Shown here: positions 1-6,240 of the stretch, in pieces
How the letters are laid out: every line of letters starts with the position of its first letter
Position numbering within the stretch: position 1 is the stretch's first letter
NCBI GenBank assembly: GCA_017354065.1
Contig: JAFMRN010000027.1
Span: 1 to 14,103, forward strand
Length of the DNA stretch: 14,103 bases
Direction of reading: 5' to 3'
From: Solirubrobacterales bacterium
GTDB lineage: Bacteria > Actinomycetota > Thermoleophilia > Solirubrobacterales > Solirubrobacteraceae
Translations under genes and position numbers: made by a program
The notes under the pieces: model-generated
Seen by the model: only the letters and a program-made list of their open reading frames with translations
Database searches by the model: none
What the model was told of the DNA's origin: nothing

Positions 1-21
1 CGTTCTGTGAGCAGCGCACAC

Positions 22-41
22 AAAATTGATTTTCGAATTCG
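22..41. repeat. AT-rich palindromic patch
   Basis: AAAAT-TG-ATTTT (22-33) is directly followed by the perfect palindrome CGAATTCG (34-41) and then a run of G. It is strikingly AT-rich for this GC-rich DNA. It could be a regulatory, attachment or packaging site, but nothing in the sequence assigns a role. Confidence 0.35.
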
Positions 42-198
42 GGGGGGATGGTGCCTGCGAGGATCGCGTCGGGATGGGCACCTTCTCGTGATCAGATGAC
101 CCCGCCCTGGGGGGTGGGTGCTGTGGGCTGTTGTCAGGCTGCTGGCGGGCTTGTGAGCGTTGTACTGGTGGTTTGGTCGCGTGCGTGTTGTTGGGTTG

Positions 199-229
199 GC
201 TCCCGAGCCTGACGATGGGGCTCGGGAGC
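199..229. terminator. Perfect 11-bp hairpin, possible terminator downstream of the capsid gene
   Basis: GCTCCCGAGCC (199-209) and GGCTCGGGAGC (219-229) are exact reverse complements around a 9-nt loop. The hairpin lies about 145 bp beyond the stop of the leftward capsid gene, where an operon terminator is expected. A short pyrimidine stretch (TTTCCC) follows it on the + strand, while the - strand side has no T run, so direction and intrinsic terminator activity are uncertain. Confidence 0.5.
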
Positions 230-373
230 TTTCCCTGTGTGTGGTGGGCAGGTCTGGCGCAGGCTCTCGGATTCAACCCCTTGTGGTAAGGCCGAGAAGC
301 GGCTTTCCAGTCCTTGGCCAGGAGGGAGACCTGTAGCGGTCGTTAGAGGCCTGGCGTTCACCCGCCACGACGA

Positions 374-1219
374 TCATGCGATCCAGGCGACTGCTTTCGG
401 GTCGGCTATCTGCCAGTCGAACCGTGCGGTCACACGGGCGACCGCTGCGTCGCGTTCGAATTCGGCGTCGGTTGACACTTCGACCGCGACGTCACGGCTG
501 ACGCCCAATGCCACGAAGTTGGTGTCGCAGACGAGCGCCGAGCCGGTGGCGATCCCGCTTGTTGGGTACAGGATCGCGCCGCCGACGCTCTCGACTGGGC
601 GTTGTGACAGGTCACCGGTCTGGCCGCCTGGTGCTAGGAGGTATTGGCCGGTGTCCGTAGCCCGGAGTTTGCGGAGCGCGGTTAGGTCTTGTGGGTGTAG
701 GTAGATCGCGTTGGGTGTGCCGCCTTCTGATTCGACTTGGCCGATCCCGTCAAGCAGCGAGTCGATGTCAACGGCGGCGCCGGATTCGGTTTCCAGTGGT
801 GTCAGGGTGGAGAGCAGGCCGGCGGGTGCGATCGTCGTGGCCGGGTCGGTGCTGAACGCGGTGGCGTCAATTGACGCGGCGAGGCCGCGGGTTAGTGAGT
901 CGGCGATCCCGTCGAGGACGTCGGCGTTGGAGTCTTCGCGTACCTCGTTTGACAGGACGATCATGTTCCCGAGCTTTTTCGGGGTCAGGATCAGGGCGTC
1001 GTCTACCCCGTCATTGCTCGGTAGGTCGTCTAGTTCTGCGACCCATGCGGCGGGTGGCTGCACACTGACGCGTGGGAAGTGCCCGATCTTTCCGTCGATA
1101 ATGAGGCGTTGAACAGGGCTACGGAATAGGGCCGAGGCGACGCTGAGGCCTTGCCAGATGTTGTTTGCCCATTCCTCTTGGCCCCATTGGGCGGTGGTGA
1201 TGCCGGCGATAGGTGCCAT
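374..1219 (-). CDS. HK97-fold phage major capsid protein
   Basis: This 281-aa protein is a major capsid subunit that would assemble into an icosahedral shell. It matches the phage capsid family (HK97 gp5-like). Visible hallmarks are the conserved segment around residues 78-95 (TPKKLGNMIVLSNEV), a helix-rich stretch with SLTRGLAASID near 108-118, and a C-terminal strand region ending RFDWQIADPKA. The protein begins directly with the mature-type region, with no roughly 100-residue delta domain. That agrees with a separate scaffold gene upstream and no visible protease. The ATG at 1219 is supported by GGAAGG at 1229-1234. It is the last recognisable gene of the leftward operon, and no head-tail connector follows. 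Family assignment is firm; whether it forms a full-size or small capsid cannot be read from the sequence. Confidence 0.9.
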   Translation of the reverse strand: MAPIAGITTAQWGQEEWANNIWQGLSVASALFRSPVQRLIIDGKIGHFPRVSVQPPAAWVAELDDLPSNDGVDDALILTPKKLGNMIVLSNEVREDSNADVLDGIADSLTRGLAASIDATAFSTDPATTIAPAGLLSTLTPLETESGAAVDIDSLLDGIGQVESEGGTPNAIYLHPQDLTALRKLRATDTGQYLLAPGGQTGDLSQRPVESVGGAILYPTSGIATGSALVCDTNFVALGVSRDVAVEVSTDAEFERDAAVARVTARFDWQIADPKAVAWIA

Positions 1220-1350
1220 GCGTTGGTCCTTCCAGGTGAAAGCAAAAGCGGTCTATGAGATTGGGACCGCGCGCCTGGCGCGTTGTGTGGTGCTTCACCG
1301 GGAAGCTGGCGCCCACCATCGCCGGGACGTATCGGGCGCCAGCAGCCAGT
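1220..1350 (-). promoter_or_regulatory. Scaffold-capsid intergenic region with 10-bp hairpin
   Basis: This 131-bp gap lies between the scaffold-like and capsid genes, in a block where most genes overlap. GCTGGCGCCC (1305-1314) and GGGCGCCAGC (1334-1343) form a perfect 10-bp inverted repeat with a 19-nt loop just after the scaffold stop. It may be an attenuating terminator, an mRNA-stability element or an operator. The capsid ribosome binding site lies downstream at 1229-1234. No clear -10/-35 promoter was recognised. Confidence 0.5.
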
Positions 1351-1812
1351 TTACCGGTGGTCGATCCCTTGACTGAGGGTGATTCCTTTGAGGGCTTTGC
1401 CGAGTGATGGCGGTTCGGGTTTCGGTTCGGTGCCGCCGCGGGCCTCTACTTCTTCCTGGGTGAGTCGGCGGCCCTGTTCCATGACCCTTTGGGCGCTCGG
1501 AACGGCGCGCTGGCTCATGTTCGCGAGCTGTTTCGCGTGTTCTTCGAGCTGTGCCGTCGGCGTGTTCTCCAATAGCGCTCGTTGGTTCTCCAGGATGCCG
1601 GCCTTGTCCATGACTCGTTCACGGCGGAGTTGTTCTAGCTCGGCTTCGGTTTCGCGGAGTCGGGTGCGGTAGCCGGCCGCTTCCTTACGGAGCGCGCTGA
1701 TTTCAGGCGGCTGGTCTTGCTCGTGGCCCTGCGGGGCCTGCTGTGGTGCGGCTGCCGGCGGTTCAGCAGCCTGGTTCTGTGGGTTCTGAGTGTTGGGGGT
1801 CTCGTCAGGCAT
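1351..1812 (-). CDS. Probable capsid scaffolding protein
   Basis: This is a 153-aa, very hydrophilic protein. Residues 1-37 are P/Q/A-rich and disordered-looking. Residues about 38-70 form a charged heptad-like coiled coil (ALRKEAAGYRTRL, ETEAELEQLRRERV), followed by a second helical stretch (AQLEEHAKQLANM) and a short basic C-terminus. This composition, together with its place directly before the major capsid gene, is typical of actinophage capsid-assembly scaffolds. Its start overlaps the end of the 112-aa gene by 8 nt (ATGCCTGA), so the two are probably translationally coupled. Scaffolds diverge too fast for sequence identity to be decisive; the call rests on composition and position. Confidence 0.75.
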   Translation of the reverse strand: MPDETPNTQNPQNQAAEPPAAAPQQAPQGHEQDQPPEISALRKEAAGYRTRLRETEAELEQLRRERVMDKAGILENQRALLENTPTAQLEEHAKQLANMSQRAVPSAQRVMEQGRRLTQEEVEARGGTEPKPEPPSLGKALKGITLSQGIDHR

Positions 1813-2143
1813 TGACGATCATCTCCTCGGGTTGCTTGTCGCTGGTCAGGATCGTGACGAGCCATTGGCGGCCCTGCCCGATCGTTTGCAACGTGGTGGG
1901 TATCCCGCTGCGGCCCATCTGGTCGGCGGCGACCATCAACGTGACGTACAGTCGGCAGTTCTGGCGGGTGGCTTCTTGGATCACTTCGGGGCTCGCGCCG
2001 AGCGCCCGCCGACTGTTTGGGCCTGGCGGTGTGATCGTGAGACGGATTGGTTCCCCGTCGGTTTGGGTGGCTGCTTTCGCGAGCCACTCGTTCGCGAGCT
2101 TGACGGCTTCCTGGTAGGCGTCTGCGATGTCTTTCGGGTTCAT
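1805..2143 (-). CDS. Small phage-element protein of unknown function (112 aa)
   Basis: I do not recognise this family. The N-terminus is a charged amphipathic helix (DIADAYQEAVKLANEWLAK), followed by a Pro/Gly-rich turn region and a mixed hydrophobic C-terminal half containing CRLYVTLMVAADQM. There is no signal peptide, clear membrane span or zinc motif. It is the first gene of the capsid module and overlaps the scaffold start by 8 nt. That place is often held by a protease, small terminase or head-assembly factor, but no catalytic motif for any of these is visible. The ATG at 2143 has a weak AGAGG-like site five bases upstream. Confidence 0.7.
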   Translation of the reverse strand: MNPKDIADAYQEAVKLANEWLAKAATQTDGEPIRLTITPPGPNSRRALGASPEVIQEATRQNCRLYVTLMVAADQMGRSGIPTTLQTIGQGRQWLVTILTSDKQPEEMIVNA

Positions 2144-2267
2144 GTTGAGCCTCTAGTCAGGGTTGAGGGTTTCAGGTAAAGACCGGTTCTGTTTCACCGG
2201 GGAGAAAAATTCGACTGCGACGATCGCTTGGGGTGGTGGGGTTGGCGTGTTCAGGTGAGCCCCTGGT
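2144..2267 (-). promoter_or_regulatory. Gap separating replication and capsid modules
   Basis: This 124-bp non-coding stretch interrupts an otherwise overlapping leftward gene chain, just before the capsid-module genes. It has an AT-rich core (GAGAAAAATTCG, 2202-2213) and a small 5-bp hairpin (CCGGT 2183-2187 / ACCGG 2196-2200). A late promoter would be expected here, but I see no convincing -35/-10 pair. Confidence 0.3.
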
Positions 2268-2360
2268 TTAGGGGTGGCCGGTGTAGAGGAGTTGGGCGGC
2301 TGCGAGTACCAGGGTGGTGATCAGCGCGAGGCGTAGCCAGGCTTTCTCTGCGCGGGTCAT
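2268..2360 (-). CDS. 30-aa single-span membrane peptide
   Basis: This 30-residue peptide was read by eye from the - strand. A short basic N-terminus (MTRAEKAWLR) leads into about 16 hydrophobic residues (LALITTLVLAAAQLLY) and the tail TGHP. It is predicted to be a single membrane span with the N-terminus inside. Its ATG overlaps the TGA of the upstream 86-aa gene as ATGA, and the stop is TAA at 2268-2270. The coupling and the clean amphipathic layout argue for a real gene. Possible roles are a holin-like or pinholin-like peptide, a membrane anchor or a type I toxin-like peptide; none is demonstrated. It is the last gene of the replication module. Confidence 0.6.
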   Translation of the reverse strand: MTRAEKAWLRLALITTLVLAAAQLLYTGHP

Positions 2361-2617
2361 GGGGTTTCCTTGCTGGTCAGGCGCGTGATGAGGTTCGCGC
2401 GTTGCTCGGCGGTCAGGTTCGGGTCTGTGAGCGTGATCGCGGCGAGGACGCTGCGGAGCTGGTTTCTGATGTGCCGTTGTTCCAGGACGGCGGTGTAGGC
2501 GTCTGCTGGCGGGTCTTGTTGGAGGTGGTGGAGCTGGTCGCAGAGCTCGCGGGCGTGGTGGCGGGCGGCGGCCAGGTCAGCGTCAACGGCTTGGCTTTGG
2601 ACAGGTGGTGTGGTCAT
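2357..2617 (-). CDS. Small helical phage-element protein of unknown function (86 aa)
   Basis: The family is not recognised. The sequence is strongly helical and rich in Ala, Gln, Arg and Leu, with two amphipathic stretches (roughly residues 12-34 and 44-83) and a conspicuous His cluster (ARHHARELCDQLHHLQ). It looks like a small soluble coiled-coil or helical-bundle protein. Its ATG overlaps the stop of the ParB-like gene as ATGA (2614-2617), and its own stop overlaps the start of the 30-aa membrane peptide as ATGA (2357-2360), so it sits inside a coupled operon. It may be a partner of the ParB-like protein; that is inference from coupling only. Confidence 0.75.
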   Translation of the reverse strand: MTTPPVQSQAVDADLAAARHHARELCDQLHHLQQDPPADAYTAVLEQRHIRNQLRSVLAAITLTDPNLTAEQRANLITRLTSKETP

Positions 2618-3639
2618 GTGGTCGGCTCTCCGTTTCGGCGAGCAAGTCGTTCAGCCGCGCGGGCGGCCGCCTGGCGCTCGTTCGGTGTTGATGTCGCATC
2701 GTTCACACGCTTCTGAAGCTCGATCAGCTTCCGCGCCTGGCTTGCGTCACCCATCGCGGCACGGGTCGCGGCTATCTGCTGACCGATCCAGACTTGCGCG
2801 AGCTCTAGTTCCTCCAACAGTTCGGCAAGCTGCCCCTGGTCAGCGTCCGCGGAGTATTCGGGGAAGGGCTCCCACTCGATGTCGCCGACCAGCTTCATTA
2901 GCTTCAACCGCACCTCGTAGATCCGCTCGGGCTGCTTGCCGTCACGGAGCGCACGCTTGATCTTGCGGCGCCGACAGTCGGGGCAACGGAGCTCCGTCGC
3001 GGTTGACTTCGACAGGTTCGCGTCTATCTGGTCGATGACCGCTTCTAGCGCGTCGCGAGCGCGGGTCAGGTCGGATCGGTGGAACGTGACCCGTTCACGG
3101 TTGCTGGGGAACCTGTCATCAGCGGCAAGGTTGGTCAGCGTGTTGACGCGGCGGGTCAGGTCGAGCGTGGCGTCACGGAACGCGTCGGGCAGCGGCCGGC
3201 GGTTTTCCTTGCGCGGCTCTGGTGCAGGCTCGGAAGCGACTTGTACGTGTTCGCGGACCTGCCGGGCGGTCGGCTTGGGACCGTGTTCCTCTACGACCTC
3301 GGCCCACACCTTTTGGGCTCGCTTGGGATCCTCACGGTGAAGCGGTGCCAGCTCGCGGGTGACTGCCACGTTGGCCGGCCTGGGGAGACTAGGGTCAATT
3401 GACCCCACGACCTCGGCGGCCTCAATCTGGCGGTTCGCGTTCCGGCGATCCATGCTCCATCGCTGCTGGCAGTACTCCTCAAAGGTGCTGTAGCGGTCCC
3501 TGTACAGCCGCTTGTCGCGGATCTCGCGGAGCTGCGCGCCGACCTCGGCGAGGTTGCGTTCGATGATCGCCTCGCGGTCTGCCAGCTCCCTGGCCGGTGC
3601 TGTCAGCGTCGCGCTGGAGTCGGTCGTGTCAGCCGGCAT
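2614..3639 (-). CDS. ParB/KorB-like DNA-binding protein of a phage element (341 aa)
   Basis: The N-terminal half resembles a domain common in actinobacterial plasmid and phage proteins related to ParB/KorB. It has a long helix (residues 20-43), a YRDRYSTFEEYCQQRW segment (46-61), and then a likely helix-turn-helix region from about 62 to 100 (ANRQIEAAEVV, PANVAVTRELAPL). A linker rich in Pro/Glu follows (about 137-150). The C-terminal half is helical and charged, with one CPDC knuckle (C219, C222) followed by a basic patch. ATG at 3639 is chosen over the upstream ATG at 3675 because AGGAGGG lies at 3645-3651. It overlaps the ATPase gene end by 11 nt. A role in partition, replication control or transcription is inferred; no CTPase or nuclease motif is visible. 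Confidence 0.75.
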   Translation of the reverse strand: MPADTTDSSATLTAPARELADREAIIERNLAEVGAQLREIRDKRLYRDRYSTFEEYCQQRWSMDRRNANRQIEAAEVVGSIDPSLPRPANVAVTRELAPLHREDPKRAQKVWAEVVEEHGPKPTARQVREHVQVASEPAPEPRKENRRPLPDAFRDATLDLTRRVNTLTNLAADDRFPSNRERVTFHRSDLTRARDALEAVIDQIDANLSKSTATELRCPDCRRRKIKRALRDGKQPERIYEVRLKLMKLVGDIEWEPFPEYSADADQGQLAELLEELELAQVWIGQQIAATRAAMGDASQARKLIELQKRVNDATSTPNERQAAARAAERLARRNGEPTT

Positions 3640-5017
3640 AAGGTCCCTCCTGGTCGTCGTTCTGGTCGGGTGCATAAGGCCCTGATCCGTCCAGTAGCGA
3701 CAGTCGCGAACGTGTGTCGCTACTGGGGTTCGGGACAGCCCTCAAGCCCTTTGTTTGCGGGGGGTTTGCAGTAGCGACAGGTCCAGTAGCGACAGCCGTG
3801 TCGCTACTGTGTGTGACGCTACTGTGGAGACGCCAGAACGCGCGTGCTGGGAACCCTCTTTTGACGGCTTCCAGTTCGCCGCGTTCTTCCATCCTTCCGG
3901 CGGCGCGCTCAACGGTCCGGGCGGACGCCGAGCACTTCTCCGCGACCTCCTCTTTGACCTCCAGTGCCGGGCGCTCACCGGCCTGCAGTGCCAGGCCGAT
4001 GCGTTCCTCAACGTCGGCGGCGGACGACTCCCTGTCACTGCGGCCGCGGGTTGCGTCCTCGGGGGTTAGGTCCGTGTCTCCGTCGATCACGAGCCGGGAG
4101 ACCGTGCCGACCTCGGGCACGTCGGCGACGGCGATGTGGGCGGCCTGGGATTCCGCGTAGCGGCCGTTGTTCGTTTTGGCGTGCACGATCACGCGCTGGT
4201 AGCCGCGCTCCCCGTCCGGGTCGTCAGGGTCGCGGATGAACACGAGCACTGAGCGGGGGGCGGCCCCGAACTGGCCGGACCCGTTCAACCGGTCGAGCAG
4301 CTTCGTGGCGGTGCCCTTGTTGACGTGCGTTACCGGCAGTACGCACACGTGCTCCTCCTGGGCCATCGCCGCCAGCGGGGTTAGCGCCTGGCGGACTTGA
4401 ACCGCGGAGTTTCCGTCCTGTACGGACAGGTAGCTGGCGATCGGGTCTATCGACACGAGCGCGGCCGGCTCTTTCATGCCGCGTAGTTCCCCGAGCCGCC
4501 AGCGGATCGCGTTCACGTCACCGGGAAGGGTCAGATCCCCGTTCTGAACCACGACGTGATGGATGCGGTCAAGGTCCGCGCCGGCAGCTTTCAGGCGGCC
4601 CCACACAACGGAGTTGAAGTGATCCTCAGCAGAGGCAATAAGCACGCTCCTTGGATCCCCGGACAGCTTTCCTTCTAGTTCGCCGCGGGTGACGCGTGCG
4701 GCCAGTTCGGTAGTCATCGTGGACTTCCCTAGGCCGGGTTCGCCGGCGAGCACGGCCAGGTCGTGAAGCGGGAGCCGGTCGGTCCAGAGCCATTCGACGC
4801 GTTCGGGGGTGATGGTGCTCGCACGGATCAGTTTCACAACGCGCTCGGCGCCGGTGCTGGTTGTGGCGTTCCCGTTCCCATTGGCGGCGGGGACGGCGGT
4901 GGTCGCTTCGACGCGTCCGAGGTGCTTCATGTGGCATGGGAAACACCGCTGGGTTCCGTCGATGCCCTTGTGACGCCCCCCGAGCGGCTCCTGACAGTCG
5001 GGGCAGGGCCGGGCCAT
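3629..5017 (-). CDS. RepA-like AAA_25 replicative helicase/ATPase with N-terminal zinc finger
   Basis: This 462-aa protein has an N-terminal zinc finger (C5, C8, C25, C28) of the kind found on phage and plasmid primases and helicases. After a linker comes a RecA-fold ATPase domain of the RepA/AAA_25 type: Walker A GEPGLGKST (92-100), SAED (129-132), Walker B-like ALVSIDP with D191, and a THVNKG motif downstream. A winged-helix-like region follows (about 345-390). The C-terminal tail is low-complexity, rich in S/T/P/D, and is encoded by the repeat array at 3691-3824. The protein probably unwinds or loads at the element's own origin. Its ATG overlaps the upstream stop as TGATG. Helicase activity is inferred from the family; a primase domain was not seen. 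Confidence 0.85.
   Translation of the reverse strand: MARPCPDCQEPLGGRHKGIDGTQRCFPCHMKHLGRVEATTAVPAANGNGNATTSTGAERVVKLIRASTITPERVEWLWTDRLPLHDLAVLAGEPGLGKSTMTTELAARVTRGELEGKLSGDPRSVLIASAEDHFNSVVWGRLKAAGADLDRIHHVVVQNGDLTLPGDVNAIRWRLGELRGMKEPAALVSIDPIASYLSVQDGNSAVQVRQALTPLAAMAQEEHVCVLPVTHVNKGTATKLLDRLNGSGQFGAAPRSVLVFIRDPDDPDGERGYQRVIVHAKTNNGRYAESQAAHIAVADVPEVGTVSRLVIDGDTDLTPEDATRGRSDRESSAADVEERIGLALQAGERPALEVKEEVAEKCSASARTVERAAGRMEERGELEAVKRGFPARAFWRLHSSVTHSSDTAVATGPVATANPPQTKGLRAVPNPSSDTRSRLSLLDGSGPYAPDQNDDQEGPYAG
3691..3824. repeat. Iteron-like array: six copies of AGTAGCGACA, possible origin
   Basis: AGTAGCGACA occurs on the + strand at 3693-3702, 3770-3779 and 3785-3794. Its reverse complement TGTCGCTACT occurs at 3715-3724 and 3799-3808, and a one-mismatch copy (TGACGCTACT) at 3814-3823. 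The first pair extends to a perfect 12-bp inverted repeat (3691-3702 / 3715-3726). The second cluster is two direct copies 15 bp apart facing two inverted copies 15 bp apart. The array lies within the 3' end of the ATPase gene, covering about residues 399-443. Iteron-type sites next to a rep gene are a known origin layout; function here is inference. Confidence 0.7.
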
Positions 5018-5292
5018 CAGGCGGCCCGCCTTTGGATCGCCTGGGCGGCTAGTCCGATCCGGTGCGCCAGCTCCTCAGCGGCCTGGGTGGTGAACGCGGC
5101 CTTCCAGTCGCCGTAGCTGCTGCTGATCTCTACCGCGTTGTCCTTGCGGGCTCTGACGATGACCGGCTGGCCGGTGATGCAGCGAACCCGTGAGCTGTTC
5201 AGGTAGCCGGCCACCCCGGTATCGTTCGCGGTGGTTGTTTCGGTAGTGGTGAGCGGCGCCTGGGCGGGCGCCGTTCGTCGTTCAGGACACAT
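5017..5292 (-). CDS. Small unknown protein between excisionase and helicase (91 aa)
   Basis: I do not recognise this family. A Thr/Ala-rich flexible N-terminus (about residues 1-28) precedes a compact domain with a short beta stretch (QPVIVRARKDNAVEIS) and a C-terminal helix (AAEELAHRIGLAAQAIQRR). ATG at 5292 is chosen because it overlaps the excisionase stop by 11 nt (ATGTGTCCTGA) and has GGAG about eight bases upstream; the longer upstream frame would run deep into the excisionase gene. Its TGA overlaps the helicase start as TGATG. The position suggests a replication or control accessory protein, but no function can be assigned. Confidence 0.65.
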   Translation of the reverse strand: MCPERRTAPAQAPLTTTETTTANDTGVAGYLNSSRVRCITGQPVIVRARKDNAVEISSSYGDWKAAFTTQAAEELAHRIGLAAQAIQRRAA

Positions 5293-5497
5293 GCTCTGTC
5301 TCCACCATTGCCCGAAGACGAGCGACGGGCACGAGCAGCTTCTTCCCGATCCGGATCGTCGGGATCTCACCGCGGTGGGCCGCGGCATAGGCGCTGGTGC
5401 GACTCACGCCGAGGAACGCGCCCGCTTCCTCAACGGTGATCGTGGCCCGCTGACCAGGGTCCGGCAGCGGATTGGTTGGTACTAGCAGGTCTGGCAT
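5282..5497 (-). CDS. AlpA/HTH_17-type excisionase or regulator
   Basis: This 71-aa protein consists almost entirely of one winged helix-turn-helix of the excisionase (HTH_17/AlpA-like) type, at residues about 19-64. Its pattern is ITVEEAGAFLGVSRTSAYAA, followed by a wing with GEIPTIRIGKKLLVPVARL. Such proteins bind attachment or operator DNA, and direct the integrase towards excision or activate transcription. The ATG at 5497 has a strong GGAGG (reverse complement of 5506-5510). It heads the leftward operon and diverges from the integrase operon across the operator-like region 5498-5553, a logical place for it to control the lysogeny/excision choice. Confidence 0.85.
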   Translation of the reverse strand: MPDLLVPTNPLPDPGQRATITVEEAGAFLGVSRTSAYAAAHRGEIPTIRIGKKLLVPVARLRAMVETEHVS

Positions 5498-5553
5498 GAA
5501 CGAAACCTCCAGTAATAGGTGCGTTTCGTGGTAACGTATCCCGAAACGCCGAT
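5498..5553. promoter_or_regulatory. Divergent control region with operator-like inverted repeat
   Basis: This short region separates the leftward excisionase/replication operon from the rightward integrase operon. GCGTTTCG (5521-5528) and CGAAACGC (5542-5549) form a perfect inverted repeat with a 13-bp spacer, and a partial third half-site ACGAAAC lies at 5500-5506 next to the excisionase ribosome binding site. The layout suggests an operator read by the excisionase, the zinc-finger protein or a repressor outside the window. Overlapping promoters are expected; candidate -10 elements (for example within GTAACGTAT, 5531-5539) are weak. Confidence 0.55.
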
Positions 5554-6240
5554 ATGTCCATATCTCGATTTCCTATCTCGCTCTGGCCTGGTGTGCCGAT
5601 CCCGGACCCTCCGCTAATCCCGCCGTCCCGGCATGACCCAGACCGGGACCCAGAAAGCTGGCTCGTGCCGCCACTGCCGCCACTGCCGGCGGAGTGGGTG
5701 CTGCGCGAGCTCCGCGACTTGGACATCAGCTCAGAAGACGCCGTGGCCGCACTCGCCCGGCAGTACGTCATCCGCGATCCTGGGAGCCAGCTACGCGGAA
5801 CCGATAGCCAGCTACTCCAGACCCTCCGGTTTCTCGCATCCGTCTGGGAGCAGGCAGCGACCGGCCAAAAGGTTGCTCCCAGAACCTGGGAACGGTTCGC
5901 TGAGGCCGTGCTCGCAGGGGTGGGCGCGGTGCGCCTACAGGTCCGCTATCACCCGGACAAGACGGCCGACACGGTGAGCCCCGCTCCCGTGGACCTGTAC
6001 ACGGCCGCCTGTATCCAGATCCACAACTTCATCGCCCGCGGCGAGCACGCCCGCGCCTGCGCTAACGAGACGTGCGGACGGACCTTCATTCATCAGCAGG
6101 GCGGCGCCCGCCAGCAGCAATACCGGACGGATGCGAAGTACTGCACGCCGCACTGCGCGAGGGCGCAAGCGAACCGTGAATGGCGTCGGCGCAAGCAGGC
6201 CGGGAAGGCAGAGACCAAACCGAAGCGGAGGCCGAGATGA
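5554..6240 (+). CDS. Degenerate CGNR-type zinc-finger protein, partner of the integrase
   Basis: This 228-aa protein has a Pro-rich N-terminus (residues 9-48), a helical middle (about 46-125) and a C-terminal zinc-binding module with C169, C174, C197 and C201 (C-x4-C-x22-C-x3-C). It ends in a very basic helix and tail (REWRRRKQ, KPKRRPR). The layout resembles CGNR zinc-finger proteins (ABATE domain plus DNA-binding finger), but the CGNR tetrapeptide reads CARA here. The ATG at 5554 has no clear ribosome binding site and may be leaderless. The stop overlaps the integrase start as ATGA, so both are co-expressed. It is probably a DNA-binding regulator of integration; the exact job is unknown. 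Confidence 0.7.
   Translation: MSISRFPISLWPGVPIPDPPLIPPSRHDPDRDPESWLVPPLPPLPAEWVLRELRDLDISSEDAVAALARQYVIRDPGSQLRGTDSQLLQTLRFLASVWEQAATGQKVAPRTWERFAEAVLAGVGAVRLQVRYHPDKTADTVSPAPVDLYTAACIQIHNFIARGEHARACANETCGRTFIHQQGGARQQQYRTDAKYCTPHCARAQANREWRRRKQAGKAETKPKRRPR

Larger units (their letters stand above)
1..373. other. Gene-poor left end downstream of the capsid gene
   Basis: No convincing gene is seen here. A leftward frame starting GTG at 361 and ending at 134 would encode 75 residues, but it is rich in P/T/Q, uses codons that are rare in the neighbouring genes (CTA, TTA, ACA, CCA, CAA), lacks a clear ribosome binding site and contains a strong hairpin. The stretch holds a locally AT-rich palindromic patch at 22-41 and the 11-bp hairpin at 199-229. 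It may contain the left junction of the element or lead on to further phage genes outside the window; the sequence does not decide. Confidence 0.5.

Noticed and set aside
27..60. TTCGAATTC at 32-40 as the T-loop of a tRNA serving as attachment site
   Set aside because: Flanking bases do not form a T-arm stem or acceptor stem, and no anticodon arm is found.
274..283. ATTCAACCCC at 274-283 resembles ATTCAGCCCC at 7460-7469 as a possible attachment core
   Set aside because: Nine of ten matching bases over 7 kb is expected by chance, and neither copy lies in a tRNA-like context.
134..361. Leftward 75-residue frame after the capsid gene
   Set aside because: P/T/Q-rich, unlike codon use of neighbours, no good ribosome binding site, and it contains the strong hairpin at 199-229; treated as non-coding.
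3640..3675. Upstream ATG at 3675 for the ParB-like protein
   Set aside because: The ATG at 3639 has a strong AGGAGGG at proper distance; the longer form would overlap the helicase gene by 47 bp.
3691..3824. The repeat array as a CRISPR
   Set aside because: Units are 10-12 bp, in both orientations, with irregular spacing and no spacers of uniform length; no cas genes.
5293..5388. Longer start for the 91-aa protein at 5388
   Set aside because: It would lie almost wholly within the excisionase gene in another frame; the ATG at 5292 has a ribosome binding site and a normal overlap.
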